From the NCBI GenBank assembly GCA_963796915.1, contig CAWCNI010000001.1, positions 1-64,000 on the forward strand: a stretch of DNA of 64,000 bases, written 5' to 3'. The translations under genes and the position numbers were made by a program. Positions 33,487 through 43,328 of the stretch are shown in pieces; the stretch's first letter is position 1; each line of letters opens with the position of its first letter. The DNA is from JAENWD01 sp963796915. GTDB lineage: Bacteria > Acidobacteriota > Vicinamibacteria > Vicinamibacterales > JAENWD01. The notes beneath the pieces were generated by a model. That model saw nothing but the letters and a program-made list of their open reading frames with translations, was not told the DNA's origin and did not search any database.

Positions 33487-33935
33487 GGTCGCTGGCACGC
33501 GAGTCCGACGTGGCTGCGATCCGAGCGCGGCTTGGCCGCGTCGGTCCTGACAGCGCCCGCCGATGGGGCCGCATGTCGGCGCATCAGATGATCTGCCACG
33601 TCGCCGATGCGTTCCGGATGGCAACCGGGGAGTTGCCGGTCACCGATCTGTCCAGCCTGCTCGGCCGCACCGTCGTGAAGGGGATCGCGCTCTACGCGCC
33701 GATCCGGTGGCCGACCGGCCGCCTGCAGACAGTGCCGGAGCTCGATCGGGTGGCGAGCGGAGCGTGCTCCACAGACTTCGCCGCGGACGTCGCGGTCCTG
33801 CATGCCCAGCTGGATCGCATGGTCGCGAATCGGACGTGGCCGGTGCACCCATTCTTCGGCAGACTGTCGACCGCGCAATGGCTCCGATGGGGCTACCTTC
33901 ACGTCGACCATCACCTGCGACAGTTCGGCGAATAG
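33483..33935 (+). CDS. DinB-superfamily DUF1569 protein
   Basis: A 150-residue four-helix-bundle protein. RRWGRMSAHQMICHVADAFR carries the first two His ligands and WGYLHVDHHLRQFGE the C-terminal His cluster of the DinB/YfiT fold, which usually binds a divalent metal. It is coupled to the upstream kinase gene by ATGA overlap and lies 17 bp before the GH31 gene. Some relatives are thiol transferases; function here is unknown. Confidence 0.8.
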   Translation: MRSLARESDVAAIRARLGRVGPDSARRWGRMSAHQMICHVADAFRMATGELPVTDLSSLLGRTVVKGIALYAPIRWPTGRLQTVPELDRVASGACSTDFAADVAVLHAQLDRMVANRTWPVHPFFGRLSTAQWLRWGYLHVDHHLRQFGE

Positions 33936-33952
33936 TGCAGCGGAGGTGAGAC

Positions 33953-36229
33953 ATGGCGCCGGACCTGAGCCGCCGCGGTCTTCTCACGAGTGTCGCGATT
34001 GGCGGCGCGGCCACCCTTCTGCGTCGGACGACGACTGCCGGCGCGGCGCAGCCGCTGTCGATTGCCGGCGCGGACGCTGAGCTGAGCGTGACGTTCGTGA
34101 GCGCGGCGACTGTCCGCGTGACGATTTCGCCGCTCGAGAACGGCGGCGCCATCGCTCGGCCGCGCGACGACGGAGCGCTCGTCGCCAGAACCTGGCCGGA
34201 ACCAGCGCTCCGGACCACGAACCTCCGGTCCTCGTCGACGCTCCAGCAAGGCAACCTGTCCGTCGACCTCGGCGGCGATCCGCCGTCAGTGAGGGTCAGG
34301 GCAAAGGGCCGGGTCGTGCAAGACCTCCGGCTTGACGCCGGGAGCGGAGCGTTCTCGTTCATCCTCGGCGGACACCCGATTCTTGGCGGCGGCGAAGGCG
34401 GCCCGCAGTTCGATCGACGCGCTCAGGCCGACGCCATGCGCAGCGGACAGGATGGCTACCGCCTCCGCACGCACGGCGGACGCGTTCCCGTCCCCTGGCT
34501 GATCAGCACTGGCGGCTGGGCGATCTTCGTCAACACCCCGCACGGCGTCTTTGACCTGACCGGCGCCGAGGGGCGGTTCGAGGCCGGGGCTGACGCCCAA
34601 CGCCTGCCGATCGATCTGTTCGTCGTGACGGCGACAGACCCCGCGGCGGTCATGGCGGAGTACGCGGCGCTCACCGGCAGTCCCGAGATGCCGCCACTCT
34701 GGGCGTTCGGCTATCAGCAATCGCATCGGACGCTCGCCAGCCGTGAGGAAGTGCTGGACGAGGCACGCACGTTTCGCGCGAAGAAGCTTCCCTGCGACGC
34801 GTTGATCTATCTCGGGACGGGCTTCTGCCCATCCGGCTGGAACACCAGAAACGGCGAGTTCGCGTTCAACCCGGCCGTCTTCCCCGATCCCGGCGCGATG
34901 TTCGCGCAGCTGCATGACGAGCATTTCAAGGTCGTCCTCCACGCCGTGCTCGAAGGCAAGACGCTCTCCGGGACTGTTGACGACCCATGCACGTCGCCGC
35001 CCTTGCCGAGCGGCACGATGCCAGGCGGCGACTGGCCGGACGACCGACAGGTGTCGTGCTACTGGCCGGCGCACAAGCCCGCGTTCGACCTCGGCGTGGA
35101 CGGGTGGTGGCCGGACCAGGGCGACGGGCTCGACCCGTCGTCCCGGCTGGCGCGCATCCGGATGTATTGGGACGGCTGCCGCGAGTGGCGTCCCGATCAA
35201 AGGCCGTACGCGCTCCATCGAAACGGCCTTGCCGGCATGCAGCGCTACGCCGCGTTCCTCTGGTCGGGCGACGTCTACTCGACCTGGGAGACGCTGGCCA
35301 CGCATGTGCCGATCGCCGTCAACACGGGGCTGTCGGGCATCCCGTTCTGGGGCACTGACATCGGCGGATTCGTGCCGACGCACGAATTCACGGGCGAGCT
35401 CTACGTCCGCTGGTTTCAGTTCGGGGCGTTCTGCCCGCTGTTCCGCGCGCACGGCCGCACCTGGAAGCTGCGGCTGCCGTGGGGGTGGAACACCGGCGAG
35501 CTCGGCCCGAATGAGATCGCCAGCTACAGGGACGGCGCGGCAAATCCGGATCCGAGTGAGCTGCACAACGCGGCGGTCGAGCCGATCTGCCGGAAATATC
35601 TGGAGCTCCGCTATCGCTTGCTGCCCTATCTCTACACCGCAGTGCGGCAGGCGCATCTGACCGGTCTTCCAATCGTGCGGGCGTTGTGGCTGCACTATCC
35701 GGACGACCCCGTCGCCGTCGCGCGTGGCGACGAGTATCTCTGGGGCCGCGACATCCTCGTCGCGCCGGTTGTCGAGAAAGCGGCAACGGCACGCCGCGTC
35801 TACCTGCCGCGCGGCGCCTGGTACGACTTCTGGACCGGGGAGCGCCTCGAGGGCGGGCGCGAGATCGTCCGGCCGGTCGATCTGGAGACGTTGCCGCTCT
35901 ACGTCCGCGCAGGTGCTGTCGTGCCCCTTGGCCCGGTGAAGCAGCACGTCAACGAACAGGTGGACGAACCGCTCACGCTCACGATCTACCCGGGAGCTGA
36001 CGGCGCATTCAGCCTGTACGACGACGACGGCATCAGCTTCGGGTATCAACGGGGCGAGTGGACCGGAATCGACGGGCGCTGGGACGACGCCCATCAGGTT
36101 CTGGGGCTGCGCGCGACGGACGGCTCACGCCCTATGACAGCGGCGCGGCGGTTGCTCGTCCGTGTCGTAGGCGAGGCCGCGACCCGGGAAGTCGCCTTTG
36201 CCGGTCCGGCGCTCGACCTTCGCTTCTGA
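33953..36229 (+). CDS. Glycoside hydrolase family 31 (alpha-glucosidase/alpha-xylosidase-like)
   Basis: A 758-residue retaining alpha-glycosidase. A twin-arginine-type signal (SRRGLLTSVAIGGAA) suggests export folded. The nucleophile region is DGWWPDQGD with Asp388 and the acid/base is Asp469 in FWGTDIGGF. The N-terminal galactose-mutarotase-like domain and a C-terminal beta-sandwich (PLTLTIYPGADGAFSLYDDD) are present. A ribosome binding site ggaggtg precedes the ATG. It opens a same-strand run with phosphohexomutase, Gfo/Idh/MocA and MFS genes, implying glycan or glycoside breakdown. Confidence 0.92.
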   Translation: MAPDLSRRGLLTSVAIGGAATLLRRTTTAGAAQPLSIAGADAELSVTFVSAATVRVTISPLENGGAIARPRDDGALVARTWPEPALRTTNLRSSSTLQQGNLSVDLGGDPPSVRVRAKGRVVQDLRLDAGSGAFSFILGGHPILGGGEGGPQFDRRAQADAMRSGQDGYRLRTHGGRVPVPWLISTGGWAIFVNTPHGVFDLTGAEGRFEAGADAQRLPIDLFVVTATDPAAVMAEYAALTGSPEMPPLWAFGYQQSHRTLASREEVLDEARTFRAKKLPCDALIYLGTGFCPSGWNTRNGEFAFNPAVFPDPGAMFAQLHDEHFKVVLHAVLEGKTLSGTVDDPCTSPPLPSGTMPGGDWPDDRQVSCYWPAHKPAFDLGVDGWWPDQGDGLDPSSRLARIRMYWDGCREWRPDQRPYALHRNGLAGMQRYAAFLWSGDVYSTWETLATHVPIAVNTGLSGIPFWGTDIGGFVPTHEFTGELYVRWFQFGAFCPLFRAHGRTWKLRLPWGWNTGELGPNEIASYRDGAANPDPSELHNAAVEPICRKYLELRYRLLPYLYTAVRQAHLTGLPIVRALWLHYPDDPVAVARGDEYLWGRDILVAPVVEKAATARRVYLPRGAWYDFWTGERLEGGREIVRPVDLETLPLYVRAGAVVPLGPVKQHVNEQVDEPLTLTIYPGADGAFSLYDDDGISFGYQRGEWTGIDGRWDDAHQVLGLRATDGSRPMTAARRLLVRVVGEAATREVAFAGPALDLRF

Positions 36230-36284
36230 GGGATAGTCCGCCTACTGCAACGCCTCATCGTGGCGCTCGATATACTGCGAGGTC

Positions 36285-37917
36285 ATGAGCGACACCACGT
36301 GGTTGCAGTCGTACTCGGGCGTGCGCGCCACGCTCGGGCTACGACCGGAGGTCAGTGCCGACGGCGACGCGTTCGCGTTTCGCCATGCCTATTGCTACGC
36401 GCTGTCGCGACTGCAGGCGGATCCGGCCCCGCGCGTCCGACTGGTGCTGGCGCGGGATCCGCGTCCGACCAGCCCCGCGCTCGCCCGGGCACAGGCGGAA
36501 GGGCTCTCCAGCGCCTGCCGGCATCTGGGCGTCGCCCTCGACTTGATCGACCTCGGTGTGGCCTCGACGCCGCTCTGGCAGCACTCGGTGCGGCTGTTCG
36601 ACGCCCAGGGCGGCGTCATGATTACCGCCAGCCACAACCCGATCGAGGACAACGGCTGGAAGTATGCGACCGGCGTGACCACAGTCGCGATGGATCCGGC
36701 CCCGCCGGGTGCGTTGCTGTCGGCGGCCGAGATGGCGAATCTGATTCGCGCCGCTGGCGCGTTCAGTCCTGTCGCCGTGCGCGAGCCCATGACGCTCTCG
36801 ACCGACGGCGCCGCGCGTGAGCGTGCGCTGACCGAGTATGTCCGCTTCATCGCCGAGACCTACGGCGCTCACACCGGTGACGCCAAAGTGGTGCTCGATC
36901 CAAACGGCGGCGCTGCCTGCGACATTGCCGGCCGGGTGTTTCGCGCACTGGGCATCGAGCCCATCGTCGTCAACGACCGGGCCGGGGAACCCGCGCACGA
37001 GGTGGACGTGGAGCACGTGCAGGCGGACGGCACCCACGTCCTCGATGCGCTCGCGGATCGCGTCCGGCGCGAAGGCGCGCTGTTCGGGCTGGCGTTTGAT
37101 TTCGACGCGGACCGCGGCAATCTCACCTATGTGGACGCCGCCGGCCACGCGCATATTCCCTCGCCCCAGGCGGCCGCCGCGATCAACACTGCCATCGCGC
37201 TGGCCGTGCATCGTCGCGCAGGCGACGCCCGGCCAGCGGCAGTCGTGGCGTCGGACGCGACGTCGTGCCGGGTCAAGCAGATTGCCGCGGCGTTTGGCGC
37301 GGACGTCGTGGAGGTCGAAACCGGCGAGATCAACGTGGTCTCAGCCATGCGGGATCTCGATGCGCGCGGCAAGCGAGCTGTCGTCGGCGTCGAAGGGGCC
37401 AGCGGCGGCACGATCTTCGCGGGCACGACGTGCCGTGACGGCGCGCTGGTCGGCGCGGGTGCACTGCTGGCGGCGGCCGACGAGGAACTTCGCGCTGTCA
37501 TTGCAGCGACGCTGGCGCCGGGCCATGTGCTGTCGCCGGGGCTGTCGGGGCTGATCGACGTGCTGCCGCCGCAGCGGTCGTTGACGATGAAGCGTGGAGC
37601 GCCGCTCGACTGGTCGAACACTGTGGATCACCTGGATCGCGAGCTGCCGCGTGTGTTCGCCACGACGCTGTCGCGCGACTGGGCCAGGTTCGACATCAGC
37701 TACACGTACACCAGAGTACGCGGGGGCTGAGCGTCCGCTGTCATCGGGTTACGGCTGGAAGGCGCGCTTGTTCAGGCCGGGCGCCGAGGCGTTTCTGTGG
37801 ATTCGAGGGTCGAAAACCGAAGCCGGCGTCGTCCGCATCGTCGGAGACGCCCCGGATGCCGCCGGCGCGCAAGCACTGCTCCGGCTCGGCGAACAATTGC
37901 TCGACAGCGTCAACTGA
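36285..37917 (+). CDS. Phosphohexomutase (phosphomannomutase/phosphoglucosamine mutase-like; one frameshift)
   Basis: This enzyme moves phosphate between C1 and C6 of a hexose. The phosphoserine loop is TASHNP with Ser116, the magnesium loop is DFDADRG at residues 272-278, and the sugar-binding loop is GVEGASGG. After TYTRVRGG the frame stops at 37730, but the missing C-terminal phosphate-binding domain continues in another frame (LFRPGAEAFLWIRGSKTEAG to a TGA at 37917), so one indel lies near 37700. Joined length is about 543 residues. It could be GlmM- or ManB-like; specificity cannot be read. It follows the GH31 gene by 55 bp. Confidence 0.85.
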
Positions 37918-37929
37918 CAGGAGGGCTCC

Positions 37930-39259
37930 ATGGAAGACTCGCGCGAGACGAAGGTTGATCGTCGAACGTTTCTCAACACGGCGGGAGTCGTGGCCGGAAC
38001 CGCGATTGCGTCCACGGCGCTGTCGTACGGCCGCATCCTGGGCGCGAACGATCGCATCGCGCTTGCCCACGTCGGCATCGGCAACCGGGGCACCGAGCTC
38101 CACACGATGGTGTCGCGGCTGAAGGCCAGCCACAACGTGGAAACTGTCGCGGTCTGCGACCTCTGGACCACCAACCGGGAACGGGCCGCCGCCAGTACCC
38201 AGCAGTACCTACGGGCGCGCGCCGCGCGCGTTTCAGCACTTCGAGGACGTCCTCTCGCTGAAGGACGTGGACGCGGTCCTCATTGCGACCCCGGAGCATT
38301 CGCACTCGCCGATCCTGAAGGCGACGGTGGAGGCCGGCAAGGACGCCTACTCGGAAAAGCCGATGGGCAATGTCCTGAGCGAGGTGAAAGCTGCGCGCGA
38401 TGCCGTCAAGCAGCGCAAGGCGATCGTTCAGATCGGCACGCAGCACCGCAGCGAGCCGTACCAGCTGGCCGCGCGCGAAGTCGTCAAGAGCGGCGCTCTC
38501 GGCGACGTGAGCAAGTACGAGACCGTCTGGAACTACAACGGGCCGCGCTGGCGGGGACGTCCCCAGGTGAAGCAGATTCGCGAATCGGACACTGACTGGA
38601 AGAAGTGGTTGATGACCAAGCCGGATCGGCCGTTCGATCCGCAGCTGTATTTCGAGTTCCGCTTGTACCGGGAGTTCTCGAGCGGCATTCCTGATCAGTG
38701 GATGAGCCACGGCATCGATCTCGTTCACTTCTTCCTGGGTGATCAGCCGCCGCGGTCTGTCATGGCCCACGGCGGCGTCTTCGCCTGGCACGACGGCCGC
38801 GAGAATCCCGATACGTTCGAGGCCCTCGTCGAGTACCCGTCGTTCCTGGCCAGCTACTCCACCAGCTTCGGCAACGACTCGGACAGCTTTTCCAGAATCA
38901 TGGGCAAGAAGGGGACGCTCGTGAACATCGGCGGCGAAGGCAGCCCGCGGTGGAAGCTGGTCGAGGAGCGCGGCAACCACGAAGACAATCCCAACGTCGA
39001 GCGCCCGGAGCGCTGGGTCACTCTGCCGGGCGATGACAAGCCCGGCCCGATCAACATCGGCGACGAGGACCTGTCGCACCTCTCGAACTGGTTCGAGTGC
39101 CTGCGCAGCCGCAACCCCAGGACCAACGCCACGGTGGACAACGGCTACCTGCACTCGGTGGCGTGCATCATGGCGGCGCAATCCTACTGGCAGGGCAAGC
39201 GCCTGTTCTACGACGCGCGCGCCGAGCAGATCGTCGAGAGCGCGCCGGCGGCGTCGTAG
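37930..39259 (+). CDS. Gfo/Idh/MocA-family oxidoreductase, Tat-exported (one frameshift)
   Basis: An NAD(P)-linked sugar or inositol oxidoreductase. It starts with a Tat signal (DRRTFLNTAGVVAGTAIAS). The Rossmann part gives ALAHVGIGNRGTELHTMVSR and VCDLW; after a break near 38215 the sequence continues with DVDAVLIATPEHSHSPILKA, the EKP lysine in YSEKPMGN, and SSGIPDQWMSHGIDLVHFFL of the substrate domain. Joined length is about 443 residues. A ribosome binding site (ggaggg) precedes the ATG by a few bases. The stop overlaps the MFS start by one base. It probably oxidises or epimerises a sugar released by the GH31 enzyme. Confidence 0.87.
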
Positions 39260-40572
39260 TGGCTGACGTTCAGCCAACCGATCCCGGCGTCGGGCGGCCT
39301 CGAGGCCGCCTACGCTGGTGGATTGGCGCGTTGCTGTTCCTGTCGACGGTGATCAACTACATCGATCGGCAGACCCTCAGCGTCCTCGGGCCGACGCTGA
39401 AGGCGCAATACAGCTGGAGCAATTCAGACTTCGCGCTGATCATCATCGCGTTTCGCGTGGCCTACACGCTGGGTCAAGGCGGCGCCGGACGTCTGCTCGA
39501 CAAAGTCGGCACGCGTCTGGGCCTGACCGTGACCGTGGCGTTCTACTCGACGGCGGCCATGCTCACGTCGCTGGCAGGCGGGTTGCGCTCGTTCTGCTTC
39601 TTCCGGTTCCTGCTCGGGGCCGGCGAGTCTGGAAACTGGCCGGGCGCCACCAAGGCCGTCTCGGAGTGGTTCCCTCGGCGTGAGAGCGGCTGGGCGGTGG
39701 CGCTCTTCGACAGCGGTTCGTCGATCGGCGCGGCCATTGCGCCGCTGATGGTCGTCGGCTTGTTGCACGTCTTCGGCACGTGGCGCCCGGTGTTCCTGAT
39801 CACCGGCACTCTGGGGTTCCTCTGGCTGCTGCTGTTCCGGTGGTCCTACTATCCGCCGGAGACGCATCCGCGAATCTCGGCGGCCGAACGCGCGTACATC
39901 CTCGCCGACCGCGAGGTCACGACAAGCGGCGCCGATCAAGCCGCCGCACCAAGCTTCAGGCGTCTGCTGCGGCTCCCCCAGACGTGGGGCATCGTGATCG
40001 GCAAGGCTCTGACCGATCCCGTCTGGTTCTTCATCGCCGACTGGTTCCCGATCTACCTCGCGTCACGGGGGTTCTCGCTCGAGAATGCCCTGCTGGCGTT
40101 CTGGGTGCCGTTCATCGCCGCCGACGCGGGAAACTTCATCGGCGGTGGCGTCTCGAGCTATCTCATTCGGCGCGGGTACCCGGTAGGCACAGCGCGCAAG
40201 GCGGTGATCGCCGCCGGCGGCCTCGGCATGTGCCTGCTGATGGCGAGCCTGCTCTTCACAACGCTCGTGCCGCTGACAGTCTGCTTTGCTTTCGCCACCT
40301 GCTCGTACGCGGCGCTGTCGACGATGCTGTTGAACCTGCCGGCGGATGTCTACCCGGCAGATTCTGTTGGTACTGTCGCGGGTCTCGGGGGCGCCGGTGC
40401 GGGTGTCGGCACGATTGCCGCGACGTACCTGACCGGCGTCATCGCCGATCGCTACTCCTTCGCGCCGATTCTGGTCGGGGCCAGCCTCATTCCGCTCGTC
40501 GCCGTTGCTGCCGTGTTTCTGCTGGTGCGCAACACGAAGGCGACGTCTCAAGGCCTGGTGCGGCCGATCTGA
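39259..40572 (+). CDS. MFS transporter, anion:cation symporter (hexuronate-type)
   Basis: A 437-residue twelve-helix permease. WWIGALLFLSTVINYIDRQT is the hallmark first helix of ACS/ExuT-like carriers, followed by QGGAGRLLDKVGTRLGLTV and LGAGESGNWPGATKAVSEWF. Substrates in this group are sugar acids such as hexuronates. The GTG at 39259 shares its first base with the preceding TAG, implying coupling to the Gfo/Idh/MocA gene. The gene ends two bases before the convergent DUF4091 stop. Confidence 0.9.
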   Translation: MADVQPTDPGVGRPRGRLRWWIGALLFLSTVINYIDRQTLSVLGPTLKAQYSWSNSDFALIIIAFRVAYTLGQGGAGRLLDKVGTRLGLTVTVAFYSTAAMLTSLAGGLRSFCFFRFLLGAGESGNWPGATKAVSEWFPRRESGWAVALFDSGSSIGAAIAPLMVVGLLHVFGTWRPVFLITGTLGFLWLLLFRWSYYPPETHPRISAAERAYILADREVTTSGADQAAAPSFRRLLRLPQTWGIVIGKALTDPVWFFIADWFPIYLASRGFSLENALLAFWVPFIAADAGNFIGGGVSSYLIRRGYPVGTARKAVIAAGGLGMCLLMASLLFTTLVPLTVCFAFATCSYAALSTMLLNLPADVYPADSVGTVAGLGGAGAGVGTIAATYLTGVIADRYSFAPILVGASLIPLVAVAAVFLLVRNTKATSQGLVRPI

Positions 40573-40573
40573 G

Positions 40574-43328
40574 CTAACGCGCGCGCGGGCCCTCCATCGG
40601 TCCCGTCGGGACGATCACTTCGAAGTCCGACCCCCTGACGCGCGACAGCGTCTCCAGGCCGGAAAAGCGACGATCGGGCGCGATCGAGATCAGCCAGTCG
40701 TGCCCGTTGTCGGCCACGAACATCCCGTACCGCTTCAGCGCATCGAGGATGGCCTTCGCGTGAGGCGGAAACCCCGACGTGTCGAAGCTCGCACGTAATC
40801 GCAGACGCTCACCCATCCGCGGCAGTGCGGGGTCCGTGCGAGAGCTGGCAAAATGTCGCGCGGGATAGACGTACGCACGTCGCGAGCGGCGCACCGTGAC
40901 GCGCAGCGCGTGATTGACGGCGCCGCGTGCCACCTCGTCGTAGCGCACCACTGCGGGGAAGACGGGAAGGCCCGCGGCGTCCGAGGACGTCCATCCGTCA
41001 GGTCGCATGGCGTTGGATGTCAGATCGAAGGTCGAGGCCTGCGACGCCTCCCACCCCTGATCGGTCAACCTCGCCTGCCAGAACTCGTGCAGCAAGCCGT
41101 GCCCTGGGTCGACGAGGATCAGGTGACGATCGCCGGTGCCGGTCCGCTGAAACTGCTCGAGCGTGACGCCGGCGGCCGGCAGCGCGCCAGTATCTTCGTT
41201 GTGCGCCAGGGGCCAGTTCTCGATCGGCGCGTTGGCGGGGATCGGGAACGGACCAGGGTCTGACTCCTTCGGGTACATGGTGATCGTGACCGGCACACGC
41301 GGCTGGTCGGGCGGGACGATCACGAAGTTCATGTCCAGGTTGTAACCGAGCGGCGTGTCCGCGCCGATGCTGGCGACGATCGCGGCCGAATCTGCGGCCA
41401 CCGGTCGCACGCTGATGTCCTCGTTCCAGGGGTTGTCGTGCGGGAAGACCTGGAGGGTCGACAGGATCCGATCGGCCTCCGGAGTGTCGAACAGGATCGG
41501 CCGACTGACGGACATCGGTTGCGGCTCGCGATCGGCGTTGGCGACCTTCGTCCGTTCTGCCGGGGCGGCCGCGATCGCTCGTCCGAGCATCAGGCGTGCC
41601 TTGTCGTACGGATCGCCGTGCTCTGGAAAGCTGACGCGATCGCCGGCGTCGGAGAACACCTTCGGCACGATTGCCGTCACCGCCTCCTTCACCACGTCGT
41701 CCAGTCCCCGGCGGCGGGCAATCGTCAGATACAGGTGGTCCTGAAGACCACGACGCAGGTTGGCCAGCTGTATGGTCGAGACCGGACCGGGCAAGCCACG
41801 GTCCTCCTCGGGGTGGAGCCTCTCTTCACCCGGATACATCAGCACGCCATCGCCGTTGATGTAACCCTGATCGTCGAGGGGCTTGTGCGGCTGGCCCCGG
41901 TCGTCGAACGTAATCGGATTGGCCCACACGTTCTGATTGCGTTCGCCCTGCTTCTGCGTGTTGTGCCGCCAGTGCACGGCGTGCCAGAAGAAGTACACGT
42001 CCACGTCGTGCTTGAACGCAGCCCAGGCCAGCTCGCGGCCGTCGGTGGCCGGCGCGTCGATCAGCATCGTGCCGCTTTGCGGGCGCGTGCCGTTGTAGAA
42101 CCAGTACTTTCTTCCCTTTGGCCCGCTCCCGCGCGACGGTCTCGAGCTCAAAGCCTGGCGGGCCGGTGTCCCAGATATCGATGGCGCCATCGAGCTGGGG
42201 AACGTACTTGTGCGTGACGAAAGTCGGCAGGTCGCGGCCGGGCCCCGGATTCGAGTGGATGTTCTCAGCGAGCTCGCGGATGTGCCCGAACTCCCCCGCC
42301 GCCGGCTCGTCCGGCATGTAGAGGAACGTGATCGCGTGCGGCAGCTTCGCGCGCAGGAACGTCATCCAGCTGTCGGCGAGCGCCCAGGCGGACGCCTTGT
42401 CGTCAAACCCCTTGCCCGGTCCATAGAACGATCGAGGGACGATGCGGTTGCCCTGTCCCTGGCCTGGCCCGTCATAGCCGTGCGCGGTCGTGAACGCGTC
42501 GCCGGAGAATCGCGGCCACTCGCGCTCCACACTCTTCTCGTCGAACGCCTGCACGAGCTCGGCGCGGTGACGATGCGCGAGGCGATCGTAGGCGGGGTCC
42601 AGGTTGCGCCCGTGATAGAGCTGGACCTCGCCGCTGTCGTAGTAGAGCATCGCGTGCATGCTGTTCTCGTCCGGTAGCGCGAAGTCGAGGATCTCCATCT
42701 CGACCGGGACCTTGACCGTCGCCCCGTCTGCGTCGATCTCGATCTCGCCCCGATAGATTCCAGCGGGCCGGTCCCGGCCGGTGTAGATCTCGAACCAGAT
42801 CCCCTGGTTGAGATCCGCTGGCACGGCCAATCCCATGCCACCGCGGTCCGGCCGCGTCAGCTCGGGGACCAGTTGCACGGGGACCCACCCGAGCTGATCG
42901 ACAGGAGCGGCTGCGGACCCGGGCTCGAATTCCCACGACGCGAGCGTGGGCACGGTGACGTGCATGTAGTGCTCGAGAAAGATCTGGATTGGGCGGTCCA
43001 CCGAATCCGTGGGATCGGCCGCCGGCGCGCGATACGCGATCGGATGGCCGGCCGGCGACGTCAGGCCTGGCAGCCGGACGACGAGGTGCCGAATGCCGGC
43101 GGCGTCGGCCTGCACGATCACCTGGAACGCGATGATCTCGTTGCGCGCGCCGAAGACGTGCACGACGCCGTCCTTCCACACGATGTTGCCGTCGCCGGCG
43201 GCGGGGCGAGGCGCGTCGCGCTTCACCTTATCGCCGTCGCCCAGAGCCCAGACTGTTCGCACAGCTGCGTGAAGCGGCGAGGCAGCCGCGAACGCAAGCA
43301 GCGCCAGCGCACCGATGACACGTCTCAT
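40574..43328 (-). CDS. DUF4091 (GH123-like) secreted protein (one frameshift)
   Basis: The start at 43328 gives a signal peptide (MRRVIGALALLAFAAASPLH). The N-terminal beta-sandwich and TIM-barrel-like region include AGIYRGEIEIDADGATVKVP, ENSMHAMLYYDSGEVQLYHG and ITFLYMPDEPA, where the Asp-Glu pair resembles GH123 catalytic residues. A break near 42120 separates this from the DUF4091 segment ELAWAAFKHDVDVYFFWHAV and from a further C-terminal domain (about 350 residues) of unknown type. Total about 915 residues. Its ATG overlaps the DUF5107 stop. Likely a glycoside hydrolase on amino-sugar glycans, by family analogy only. Confidence 0.78.

Noticed and set aside
34286..36094. 602-codon open frame on the minus strand
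   Set aside because: It lies fully antisense to the well-supported GH31 gene, has no signal, no family motif and is typical of high-GC shadow frames.
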